In this document: one piece after another, positions 55,427 through 64,000 of the stretch | How the letters are laid out: each line of letters opens with the position of its first letter | Numbering within the stretch: the first letter of the stretch is position 1 | From: Citricoccus sp. CH26A | Lineage (GTDB): Bacteria > Actinomycetota > Actinomycetes > Actinomycetales > Micrococcaceae | Direction of reading: 5' to 3' | Assembly: GCF_000224415.1 (NCBI RefSeq) | Contig: NZ_AFXQ01000004.1 | Coordinates: 1-64,000 of the forward strand | Length of the DNA: 64,000 nt | The notes under the pieces: model-generated | What the model was told of the DNA's origin: nothing | The model's input: only the letters and a program-made list of their open reading frames with translations | The model's database searches: none | Program-made: the position numbers and the translations under genes

Positions 55427-55455
55427 TTGCCCCTGTAGTTACCGATCGGTAACCT
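55427..55455 (+). promoter_or_regulatory. Promoter with 16-bp palindromic operator before the beta-oxidation gene
   Basis: TTGCCC (55427-55432), 17 bases, then TAACCT (55450-55455) make a good -35/-10 pair. The perfect palindrome GTTACCGATCGGTAAC (55438-55453) covers the spacer and the -10, an ideal place for a repressor. The ACCGATCGGT core is typical of TetR-family operators. No regulator gene is in the window, so the protein is unidentified. Confidence 0.65.
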
Positions 55456-55500
55456 GGGCGGTGCCCACACCGTCCGCCCGCCCCCGATCCCAGGAGCAGC

Positions 55501-57720
55501 ATGCCCGCCTCGCCCGCCCCCTCGTCCGAGACCACCGCACCCGACCGCTTCGAGGCCTTCCGGGGCCTCGCGGCCCGCTTCCCGGACGAGGTCGTCACCC
55601 GGGCCGAGGTCAGGGACCTCGTGCTGCCGGGCGGGGCCGGGACCCTGGCCCTGATCACGCTCGACAACCATGCCGGCCCGCGGCGTCCCACCACCCTGGG
55701 CCCGAACACGCTGATCGGCCTCGGTGAGGTCCTCATCGAGCAGGCCGCGCGGGCCCGCGGCGGGGAGATCGCCGCACTCGCGGTCACCGGCAAGCCCGGG
55801 TTCCTCGTGGCCGGCGCGGACCTCGGCTCCATCACGGAACTCACCGAGCCCACCGACGGTGCACTGCTGGCCCGGCTGGGCCACGAGGTCTATGACCTGC
55901 TCACCGAGTTCCCCGTACCCTCCTTCGCGTTCATCAACGGACTCGCGCTGGGTGGCGGGCTGGAGCTGGCGCTGGCCGCGCAGTACCGTACGGTGTCCTC
56001 CGCCGCGACGGGGCTGGGACTGCCCGAGGCGTTCATCGGCCTGGTCCCCGGTTGGGGCGGGGTGTGGAAGACCCCCCGGATCACCGGGCCGAAGGACGCG
56101 GTGACGCTGATGCTCGCCAACCCGCTGCACAACAACCGCTCGATCGACGGGCGCACGGCGTACTCGATCGGCCTGGCGGACGCCCTGTTCGACCCCTCCG
56201 AGGACCCCGCGGACCCCACCGGGTTCCTCGACGCCTCGCTGGCGTGGGCCGCCGGCGTGGTGACCGGGGACGCCGACACCCTCGCGGCCCTGGAGTCCCA
56301 GCGGGACCGGGACCGTTCGGATGCCGCCTGGGACGAGGCCATCGACGAGGGCCGCCGGATCGTCGCCGAGAGGACCGGCGGCCACGTCCCGGCACCGGCC
56401 GCGGTCCTGGAGCTCTTCGAGGCCGGCCGGCACCGCAGCCGGGCCGAGTCCGCCGCCGCCGAGTGCGAGGCGCTGGCGCGCCTGACCCTGACCCCGGAGT
56501 TCCACCGCACCGTCTACGCCTTCCTGGACGTGGTGCAGAAGCGCTCCAAGCACCCCGCCGGGGCCCCCGACGCCTCCCTCGCCCGACCGGTGCGCAAGGT
56601 CGGCGTGGTCGGCGCCGGACTGATGGCCGGCCAGCTGGCCCTGCTGTTCGCCCAGCGCCTGGGCGTGCCGGTGGTGATGACGGACATCGACCAGGCCCGC
56701 GTGGATCGCGGCCTGGCGTACGTCCGGTCCCAGGTGCAGAGGCTGGTCTCCCGCGGCAGGCTCTCGGCCGAGACCGGGGCCGAGCTGACCGGGCTCATCA
56801 CCGGGTCCGTGTCCAAGGACGTCTACGTGGACGCCGACTTCGTGATCGAGGCGGTCTTCGAGGAGATGGGCGTCAAGAAGCAGGTCCTCGCCGAGCTCGA
56901 GGCCATCGTCTCGGCCGACTGCATCCTCGCCACCAACACCTCCTCGCTCTCCGTGACCGACATGGCCGCGGACCTGGACCACCCGGAACGGCTCGTCGGG
57001 TTCCACTTCTTCAACCCGGTGGCCGCCATGCCGCTGCTGGAGATCGTCCGCGGCCCGGCCACCACGGACGAGGTCCTGGCCACCGCGTTCGCCACGGCCC
57101 GGACCCTGGGCAAGACCGCAGTGCTCGTCCAGGACGCCCCGGCGTTCGTGGTGAACCGCGTCCTGCTGCGCATGATGGGCGAGGTGCAGGCATCCTTCGA
57201 CGAGGGCACCCCTGCGGGCACGGCGGACCACGCCCTCGACTCCCTCGCGCTGCCGATGACGCCCTTCACGTTGCTGGCCATGGTGGGCATCCCGGTCGCC
57301 CAGCACGTCACCGAGTCCCTCAACGCCGCCTTCGGGGACGAACGCTTCCCCGTCTCGGCCAACCTGCAGCGCCTCATCGACGCGGGCAAGACCGCCCTCT
57401 GGGCCAAGGACCTCACGGGAGACCGGATCGAGGCCGAGTCCGGCGGCGCCTCGGGTGAGGCGATCCCGGCCGGCACGGCGGCGCTGCTGGAACAGGGCGA
57501 CTCCCCCCAGACCGGCGAGGAGCTGCTCGTGCGCGTCCAGGACGCCCTGGCCGAGGAGATCGGCCTGATGCTCACCGACGGGGTGGTGGCCGATGCCCGG
57601 GACATCGACCTGTGCATGATCCTGGGCGCCGGCTGGCCCATGCACCTGGGCGGGATCACCCCCTACCTGGACCACGTGGGCGCCTCACAGCGCGTGAACG
57701 GCGCCAGGTTCCACGGCTGA
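55501..57720 (+). CDS. Multifunctional enoyl-CoA hydratase / 3-hydroxyacyl-CoA dehydrogenase
   Basis: FadB/FadJ-type beta-oxidation protein of 739 residues. The N-terminal crotonase domain has LALGGGLELALAAQYR and LPEAFIGLVPGWGG with both catalytic glutamates. The NAD-binding domain opens at about residue 365 with KVGVVGAGLMAGQLALLFAQ, and VGFHFFNPVAAMPLLEI carries the catalytic His. The start is ATG 55501 with AGGAGC just upstream. In related genomes a thiolase gene often stands before it; none is here, so the thiolase partner must be encoded elsewhere. The promoter carries a TetR-like operator. Confidence 0.94.
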   Translation: MPASPAPSSETTAPDRFEAFRGLAARFPDEVVTRAEVRDLVLPGGAGTLALITLDNHAGPRRPTTLGPNTLIGLGEVLIEQAARARGGEIAALAVTGKPGFLVAGADLGSITELTEPTDGALLARLGHEVYDLLTEFPVPSFAFINGLALGGGLELALAAQYRTVSSAATGLGLPEAFIGLVPGWGGVWKTPRITGPKDAVTLMLANPLHNNRSIDGRTAYSIGLADALFDPSEDPADPTGFLDASLAWAAGVVTGDADTLAALESQRDRDRSDAAWDEAIDEGRRIVAERTGGHVPAPAAVLELFEAGRHRSRAESAAAECEALARLTLTPEFHRTVYAFLDVVQKRSKHPAGAPDASLARPVRKVGVVGAGLMAGQLALLFAQRLGVPVVMTDIDQARVDRGLAYVRSQVQRLVSRGRLSAETGAELTGLITGSVSKDVYVDADFVIEAVFEEMGVKKQVLAELEAIVSADCILATNTSSLSVTDMAADLDHPERLVGFHFFNPVAAMPLLEIVRGPATTDEVLATAFATARTLGKTAVLVQDAPAFVVNRVLLRMMGEVQASFDEGTPAGTADHALDSLALPMTPFTLLAMVGIPVAQHVTESLNAAFGDERFPVSANLQRLIDAGKTALWAKDLTGDRIEAESGGASGEAIPAGTAALLEQGDSPQTGEELLVRVQDALAEEIGLMLTDGVVADARDIDLCMILGAGWPMHLGGITPYLDHVGASQRVNGARFHG

Positions 57721-57745
57721 GCCGGCGCGGGCGGATAATGGGGGG

Positions 57746-58283
57746 ATGACGACTGCCGCCCAGCCAGGCCCCGGTTCCCCTCCCCCGTTCCTCCGGAACG
57801 GCGCCCGCCCCCGACGCCGGTCCGGGCCCCGGGTGCGGGTGCGGCACCTCCCGCAGGGCCTTCCTGGAACGCGGCGCGGTGCTCGGGGCGGCGGGCCTGG
57901 CCACGGCGGGGCTGGCCGGGTGCACGGACCAGATCCGCAACCGGGCCGATGCCCCCTCCCACCACGTGGGCGGCACCCCGACCCAGACGCTGCCCGCGGA
58001 CCGGCTGCCCGTGGGGACGTCCGCCTCGGTCGAGGTGGAGGGACGCACCCTGTTGCTGCGGCGTGAGGCGGAGGACGTCGTCCACGCCTTCTCGGCGGTC
58101 TGCACACACCAGGGCTGCACGGTCGCCCCGGCCACGGAGTCAGGTCAGGACGTCTTCGCCTGCCCGTGCCACGGCTCCCACTTCGCCGTGGACACCGGCG
58201 TGCCCTCCGGCGGGCCGGCGCAGAAGCCGCTGACCGAGTTCACCGCCGCCGTGGACGGCGACTGGGTGATGGTGACGCTCTAG
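57746..58283 (+). CDS. Tat-exported Rieske [2Fe-2S] protein, N-terminus frameshifted
   Basis: The cluster ligands are clear: CTHQGC and CPCHGSHF. In the same frame upstream lies a Tat-like signal (GTSRRAFLERGAVLG, then AAGLATAGLAGC, which may also be a lipobox). That frame has no ATG, GTG or TTG before the twin-arginine motif; its first start, GTG 57879, would lose the motif. ATG 57746, behind GATAAT and six G, starts a Pro-rich reading in another frame. One extra C in each of the C5 runs 57782-57786 and 57808-57812 would join them into about 179 residues. Secreted electron-transfer protein; partner unknown. Confidence 0.75.
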
Positions 58284-58303
58284 ATCATGCCCGTCCCGCG
58301 CGG

Positions 58304-58594
58304 CTACCGCCCGGCTCCGGGCCGGCGCGGGGGGTTGACGATCACCTCGCGGCGGTTCGGGTCCCAGTGCGGCTGCTCCGCCTTGCGCTGGGGGTAGTAG
58401 GAGAACCGCCACCAGAGCCAGACCGCCGGGCCGATGACCGGCAGCAGGAACATCGCGAAGGCCCACGGGATCCGCCGGGCCGGGTCCAGGGGCGATCGCG
58501 ACAAGGACACCAGGGCGGTGACGAGCACCGCCACCACGGCGATGGCCACGATCCACATCAGGACCTCGAGCGCGCTCACGGAGAGAGAGTCCAC
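58304..58594 (-). CDS. PLDc_N domain membrane protein
   Basis: A 96-residue protein. Two hydrophobic segments (LEVLMWIVAIAVVAVLVTALV and IPWAFAMFLLPVIGPAVWLWW) flank RSPLDPARRI, matching the phospholipase D nuclease N-terminal (PLDc_N) domain, which occurs alone as a small membrane protein in many actinobacteria. The GTG start overlaps the aldo/keto reductase stop by one base. It converges on the Rieske gene. Function unknown. Confidence 0.8.
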   Translation of the reverse strand: MDSLSVSALEVLMWIVAIAVVAVLVTALVSLSRSPLDPARRIPWAFAMFLLPVIGPAVWLWWRFSYYPQRKAEQPHWDPNRREVIVNPPRRPGAGR

Positions 58595-59568
58595 TAGAAC
58601 AGCGCGACCTTCGGCACCGCCGGGAAGATCTCGTCCAGTTCGGCCCGTTCCCTTTGCGTCGGCACCCAGCGCACCGCCTCGGCGTTCTGCCGCACCTGTT
58701 CCGGACGGGTAGCGCCGGCGATCACCGAGGCGACCGGCTCCTGTGCGGCCAGCCAGGAGAAGGCCAGGTCCACCTCGTGCAGCCCGCGCTCCCGCGCGAA
58801 GTCCCCGAAACGCCGCAATTGCTCCAGGTCCGCGTCCCGGACCATGTGCGTGCGGGTGTGGGACAGCCGCGAGCCCTCCGGGGCCGACCCGGCCGAGTAC
58901 TTGCCGGTCAGCATCCCGTTGGCCAGCGGGAAGTACGGCAGCACGCCCAGGCCGTAGGCGCGGGCCGCCGGCATCACCTCGAGCTCCGCCCGGCGGTCCA
59001 GCAGGTTGTAGTGGTTCTGGGCGGAGATGAACCGCTCGGTGCCCAGCTGCCGGGCCACGAACTCCGCCTCGGCGATCTGCCAGCCGGCCCGGTTCGAGTG
59101 CCCGATGTACCGCACCTTCCCAGAACGGACCAGGTCGTCCAGGGCGGACAGCGTCTCCTCGATGGGCGTGGCATCATCCGGGGTGTGGAACTGGTACAGG
59201 TCGATCCAGTCCGTGCCGAGGCGTCGCAGGGACGCCTCCACCGCCTGCACGATGTAGCGCCGGGAGCCCCGCGCCCCGAGGTCCGGGCCGTTGGCCCCGC
59301 CGGCGTCCATGCCGAACTTCGTGGCCAGCACCACGTCCTCGCGGCGGGCACCCAGGGCGGCGCCGAGCCGTTCCTCGCTCAGGCCGGCGGTGGCACCGTA
59401 GGTGTCCGCCACGTCGAACAGGGTCACCCCGGCGTCCAGGGCGGCGTGCACGACGGCGTCGGTGCCCTCCTGCTTCAGCGTGGCGGTGCCGGGACGGCCG
59501 AGGTTGTTGCAGCCGAGGCCGACCACGGAGACGGTCAGCCCGGAACGTCCGAGGCGGCGGTACTGCAT
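58594..59568 (-). CDS. Aldo/keto reductase
   Basis: NADPH-dependent oxidoreductase of the AKR superfamily, 324 residues. It begins MQYRRLGRSGLTVSVVGLGCNNLG. Active-site residues are Asp and Tyr in FDVADTYGATAGLSEERLG, Lys in LATKFGM and His in YQFHTPDD. The C-terminal cofactor-binding SVIAGATRPEQVRQNAEAV is complete. The ATG at 59568 is the family start; the longer open frame upstream is unrelated. The substrate cannot be inferred. Confidence 0.93.
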   Translation of the reverse strand: MQYRRLGRSGLTVSVVGLGCNNLGRPGTATLKQEGTDAVVHAALDAGVTLFDVADTYGATAGLSEERLGAALGARREDVVLATKFGMDAGGANGPDLGARGSRRYIVQAVEASLRRLGTDWIDLYQFHTPDDATPIEETLSALDDLVRSGKVRYIGHSNRAGWQIAEAEFVARQLGTERFISAQNHYNLLDRRAELEVMPAARAYGLGVLPYFPLANGMLTGKYSAGSAPEGSRLSHTRTHMVRDADLEQLRRFGDFARERGLHEVDLAFSWLAAQEPVASVIAGATRPEQVRQNAEAVRWVPTQRERAELDEIFPAVPKVALF

Positions 59569-59636
59569 GGGTGGGCGGGTCCTTCCGGAGAGGGCGACAT
59601 GGGGCGGCGCGGACCGGGCGGTCCAGGCCGGGAGGT

Positions 59637-60134
59637 TCAGGCGGAGGTCGTCACGCGCGAGGCCTGCACGCCCGCCAGCTTCGCCGCGGCCGGGATCTCG
59701 GCTGCGGCCTTGCGCCGGTGCGGGGTGGTCACCTCGAAGACGACCTGCCCCGACTCGAGCCGCTCGCCGACGACCTCGCCCAGTCCGCGCCAGGCCAGCT
59801 GGTTCGTGATCTCGCCGCGGAGCCGCACCACGAGGCCGCGCTCGACCTGCGTCGGCTCGAACCCCTTGAGCCGGTAGGCGACCTGCAACCGGTCCATCTC
59901 CTCGGCGGGCACCTCGGCGAAGCCGTCCTCGGCGCACTGCGCCGCGAAACTGGCGAGCAGCTCCTCACCGGCCACGTCGTCCGCGACCTTCTCGGCCGAC
60001 GTCGTGCCGGTGGTGCCCACCCGGCCGTGGTGGACCACCACCTCACCGCTGCCGGGCGCGAACCAGGCCTCGCGGTAGTCCAGCCGGGGCTGGCCGTCGG
60101 ACTCGCTGCGCCGGTAGGTGCGGACGATGCTCAA
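59637..60134 (-). CDS. Hypothetical protein with WGR-like start, coupled to dxs
   Basis: A 165-residue protein starting at TTG 60134, which overlaps the dxs stop (TTGA). The N-terminal half ([31 protein letters not shown]) recalls the beta-sheet WGR fold, with HGRVGTTG in place of WGRIGTxG. The second half has [31 protein letters not shown] and an Ala/Lys-rich end. I do not recognise a close family; the WGR comparison is by eye. Coupling to dxs suggests co-expression, not necessarily related function. Confidence 0.65.
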   Translation of the reverse strand: MSIVRTYRRSESDGQPRLDYREAWFAPGSGEVVVHHGRVGTTGTTSAEKVADDVAGEELLASFAAQCAEDGFAEVPAEEMDRLQVAYRLKGFEPTQVERGLVVRLRGEITNQLAWRGLGEVVGERLESGQVVFEVTTPHRRKAAAEIPAAAKLAGVQASRVTTSA

Positions 60135-62122
60135 GACTGCTCCTTCGTCGTCGGGATCGGGCCGGTGTCCTGGCCGGTGAGCGGCCGGGCGAACGGCACC
60201 TTGGTGCCGAGGACCTGGGCCACGGTGTCCTGGGCGACCTGGCGGGCCGTCAGGCCCGTGCGCTCGAGCACCTGCTCCCGGCTGCCGTGCGCCAGGAACT
60301 CCACGGGCAGGCCGACCTCGTTCAGGGCGGTGTCCACGCCGTGGGCGCGCATCTCCTGCCGGATGCGGGAGCCGACGCCGCCGGCCCGCACCCCGTCCTC
60401 GAGGCAGACGACGATCCGGTGTTCCGCGGCCATCTCGATGACCGAGCGGCGCACGGGCAGGACCCACCGCGGGTCGATGACGGTGGCGGAGATGCCCTGG
60501 TCGGCCAGCCGCGCGGCCACGTCCAGGCCCAGTTCGGCCAAGGCGCCGACGGCGATGATCAGCACGTCGCGCTCGGCGCCGGGCTCCTCGGAGGCCGCGC
60601 CGAGGCGCAGCAGCACGTCCACGCCGTCGTCCAGGCGTTCCAGGGCGGCGATCTCCGGGCCGACCGAGCCCTTCGAGAACCGCACCACGGTCGGGGCGTC
60701 CCCCACGGCCACGGCCTCGCGCAGTTCCTCGCGGAGCCGTTCGGCGTCCCGGGGCGCGGCGATCCGCAGCGAGGGCACGGACTGCAGCAGCGCCAGGTCC
60801 CACATGCCGTGGTGGCTGGGGCCGTCCGGGCCGGTGACCCCGGCGCGGTCCAGGACGAACGTCACGCCGGCGCGGTGCAGGCCGACGTCCATCAGGACCT
60901 GGTCGTAGGCGCGGTTGAGGAACGTGGCGTAGACGGCCACCACCGGGTGCAGCCCGCCGAACGCCATGCCGGCCGCCGAGGTGACCGCGTGCTGCTCGGC
61001 GATGCCGACGTCGTAGACGCGCTCGGGGTGCTTCTCGGCCATCCGGCCCAGGCCGACGGGGATCTTCATGGCAGCGGTGATGGCCACGATGTCCGGGCGC
61101 TCGTCGGCGATCGCCACGATCTCGTCGCCGAAGACCGAGGTCCAGGACGGTCCGGAGCTCGAGGCCACCGGCTCGCCGGTCTCCGGGTCGATCCTGCCGA
61201 TCGCGTGGAACTGGTCGTCCACGTGCGCGACCGCGGGGGCGTAACCGTGGCCCTTCTCCGTCATGGCGTGGACGATGACCGGGCCCGCGTAGTTCCGGGC
61301 GTCGGTCAGGGCCTCCTCGAGCTGCTCCTGGTCATGCCCGTTGATGGGGCCGATGTACTTCATCCCGAGGTCCTCGAACAGTCCCTGCGGGGCCCACCAG
61401 TCCTTGATGCCCTTCTTCGTGGCGTGCAGGGAGCGGTAGACGAAGCGCCCGGCGGCACCGGAGGTCTGCAACCGGCCCTTCCAGAAGTCCAGGGTGTCCT
61501 CGTAGGTGCGGTGGGTGCGCAGCTTGTCCAGGAACGCCCGGCGCAGGGCCGAGAGCTGGTTCGCCAGGCCGCCGACGGTCGGTGCATAGGACCGGCCGTT
61601 GTCATTGACGACGATCACGACGCGGCGGTCGCGGTCCGCGGCGATGTTGTTGATGGCCTCCCAGGCCATGCCCCCGGTCAGCGCGCCGTCGCCGATCACG
61701 GCGACCACGTAGCGGTCACCCTCGCCGCGCAGTGCCCAGGCGCGGGAGATGCCGTCCGCCCAGGACAGCGAGGACGATGCGTGGGAGGACTCCACGACGT
61801 CGTGCACCGACTCGCCCCGGTCGCCGTAACCGGACAGCCCGCCCTGCTGGCGCAGCGTGGAGAAGTCCTGCCGCCCGGTGACGAGCTTGTGCACGTAGGA
61901 CTGGTGCCCGGTGTCGAAGATCACCGCGTCCCGCGGGGAGTCGAACATCCGGTGGATCGCGAGGGTCAGCTCGACCACGCCCAGATTGGGGCCGAGGTGA
62001 CCGCCGGTGCGGGAGACGTTGGCGATCAGGAACGTCCGGACCTCCTCCGCCAGCCTCCGGACCTGGCTGGGCGTGAGCCGGCTGAGGTCCTGGGGTGAAC
62101 GGATCGTTTCGAGAAGGCCCAC
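60131..62122 (-). CDS. dxs: 1-deoxy-D-xylulose-5-phosphate synthase
   Basis: First enzyme of the MEP isoprenoid pathway, joining pyruvate and glyceraldehyde 3-phosphate with thiamine diphosphate. It is 663 residues. [16 protein letters not shown] is the ThDP/Mg motif, [15 protein letters not shown] and the catalytic His are N-terminal, and [18 protein letters not shown] carries the conserved Glu of the Pyr domain. The start GTG 62122 ([13 protein letters not shown]) is preceded by AAAGGA about 11 bases upstream; a further in-frame start at 62176 is less likely. Confidence 0.97.
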   Translation of the reverse strand: MGLLETIRSPQDLSRLTPSQVRRLAEEVRTFLIANVSRTGGHLGPNLGVVELTLAIHRMFDSPRDAVIFDTGHQSYVHKLVTGRQDFSTLRQQGGLSGYGDRGESVHDVVESSHASSSLSWADGISRAWALRGEGDRYVVAVIGDGALTGGMAWEAINNIAADRDRRVVIVVNDNGRSYAPTVGGLANQLSALRRAFLDKLRTHRTYEDTLDFWKGRLQTSGAAGRFVYRSLHATKKGIKDWWAPQGLFEDLGMKYIGPINGHDQEQLEEALTDARNYAGPVIVHAMTEKGHGYAPAVAHVDDQFHAIGRIDPETGEPVASSSGPSWTSVFGDEIVAIADERPDIVAITAAMKIPVGLGRMAEKHPERVYDVGIAEQHAVTSAAGMAFGGLHPVVAVYATFLNRAYDQVLMDVGLHRAGVTFVLDRAGVTGPDGPSHHGMWDLALLQSVPSLRIAAPRDAERLREELREAVAVGDAPTVVRFSKGSVGPEIAALERLDDGVDVLLRLGAASEEPGAERDVLIIAVGALAELGLDVAARLADQGISATVIDPRWVLPVRRSVIEMAAEHRIVVCLEDGVRAGGVGSRIRQEMRAHGVDTALNEVGLPVEFLAHGSREQVLERTGLTARQVAQDTVAQVLGTKVPFARPLTGQDTGPIPTTKEQS

Positions 62123-62271
62123 GGGCTGGCGGTCCTTTCGGCCGGGGACGGGATGACGCGGAGGAACCCCTCCCACGAGGCCGGGGAGCCGGGGAAGGCC
62201 CGGGACCCAGCGCCCCGGGGGAAGTACGCCTCAGCTGCTTCCCTCATCGTACTATGCGCACGCGGGCCCGA

Positions 62272-62544
62272 TCAGGCCGTCGGCGCGGACGGTGTCGGAC
62301 CCCGACGGGGACGGGTTTCGCGACGGGCCGTTCCGGCACGTCGCGCCTCGTCCCGCCTCGTCGTGCGGGTCGTCCTCGCCGCGGCCTCCGCGGACCTGAG
62401 GGTCTCCCGCGTCTCGGCCGTGGGGCCGATGACCGGGCGCAGCCAGTGCGCCTCCGGGTGGGCGTCCACCAGCAGAGCCTTGACCAGCAGGGTGGGCGGG
62501 ATCGCGAGGATCGCGTCGACCGGACCGGTCAGCGCGGCCCATGG
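62272..62544 (-). pseudogene. C-terminal remnant of an AI-2E-family transporter
   Basis: In one minus-strand frame a ~90-codon stretch reads WAALTGPVDAILAIPPTL followed by LVKALLVDAHPEAHWLRPVI and GPTAETRETLRSA. This resembles the last membrane helix and tail of AI-2E/PerM-family proteins (GPVGAILAIPLTLLVKALLVD). The frame has no start codon before it, and only ~40 bases separate it from the acnA terminator, so the other ~300 residues are missing. It ends in a basic Arg/Thr/Ala-rich tail and TGA. I read it as a deletion remnant between acnA and dxs. Identification is from memory of the family. Confidence 0.5.
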
Positions 62545-62582
62545 ACATCCGGTCCGTCGCCCGGGATGTGCCCGGACGACGA

Positions 62583-62613
62583 AGGACCGGGACCCGCTGG
62601 GGGTCCCGGTCCT
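62583..62613 (-). terminator. acnA terminator hairpin
   Basis: AGGACCGGGACCC (62583-62595) and GGGTCCCGGTCCT (62601-62613) form a perfect 13-bp stem with a five-base loop, 50 bases after the acnA stop. No T tract follows. Confidence 0.8.
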
Positions 62614-62662
62614 CTCGCTCTCGGCGGGCCGGCGTCGGGGCCGGCCTCACCTCAGGGCGATG

Positions 62663-64000
<1,338 letters not shown>

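Noticed and set aside
62252-62650. A 132-codon minus-strand frame between acnA and dxs
   Set aside because: It is another frame over the transporter remnant and the acnA terminator, with Arg/Pro/Asp-rich noise and no ribosome binding site.

Overview
The window is a 64 kb piece of a very GC-rich (about 70% or more) actinobacterial chromosome. The gene order pyrR-pyrB-pyrC-carA-carB-pyrF-mihF-gmk-rpoZ-coaBC-metK-priA, the actinobacterial integration host factor mihF, the degenerate PriA and the DUF3000/DUF349/DUF6167 families point to Micrococcales, probably Micrococcaceae (Micrococcus/Kocuria/Citricoccus-like). Almost everything is core metabolism or information processing. I see no rRNA, tRNA, insertion sequence, prophage, CRISPR array or defence island, and no candidate for a wholly new multi-gene system.

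Layout. 1-4.0 kb: the end of an alpha/beta hydrolase gene, then priA and metK. 4.1-6.9 kb: coaBC, rpoZ, gmk, mihF. 7.1-16.1 kb: one nine-kilobase pyrimidine operon (pyrR, pyrB, pyrC, a small membrane protein, carA, carB, pyrF), led by a short mRNA leader with a consensus PyrR-binding loop touching the pyrR ribosome binding site. 16.3-17.5 kb: a PrsW-type membrane protease gene. 17.5-24.4 kb: nusB, efp, the shikimate block aroB-aroK-aroC-aroE, mltG and ruvX. 24.4-31.5 kb: alaS, a DUF6167-like gene, rpsD, a YflT-like membrane protein, rarA and dtd. 31.2-38.8 kb: aspS, an APC permease, hisS, a DUF349 gene and an AbiEi-like gene. 38.8-48.1 kb: relA and the run secF-secD-yajC-ruvB-ruvA-ruvC-yebC. 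48.3-58.3 kb: an M3 peptidase, an anchored alpha/beta hydrolase, msrB, a threonine aldolase, DUF3000, an RNase D-like protein, a multifunctional beta-oxidation protein and a Rieske protein. 58.3-64 kb: PLDc_N protein, aldo/keto reductase, a small unknown protein, dxs, a transporter remnant and the 3' part of acnA.

Most genes lie on the minus strand and are packed with 1-4 base stop/start overlaps (GTGA, ATGA, TTGA), so translational coupling is the rule. Several genes look leaderless: a TANNNT-type -10 box sits 6-7 bases before the start codon (metK, rarA, DUF3000, possibly the Rieske gene).

The most useful observations are these. (1) At least four, probably five, genes are broken by missing bases in G/C homopolymers of five or six (prsW, aroC, mltG, DUF349, Rieske). 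The shared mechanism and the essential genes hit suggest sequence undercalls, not real mutations. (2) A PyrR-binding RNA loop sits at the pyr operon start. (3) A perfect 16-bp palindrome overlaps the promoter of the beta-oxidation gene. (4) A 24-bp, AT-rich near-perfect palindrome lies between ruvC and ruvA. (5) The RNase D-like gene has a good Shine-Dalgarno but only an ATC codon at the expected start. (6) The C-terminal end of an AI-2E-type transporter survives between acnA and dxs.
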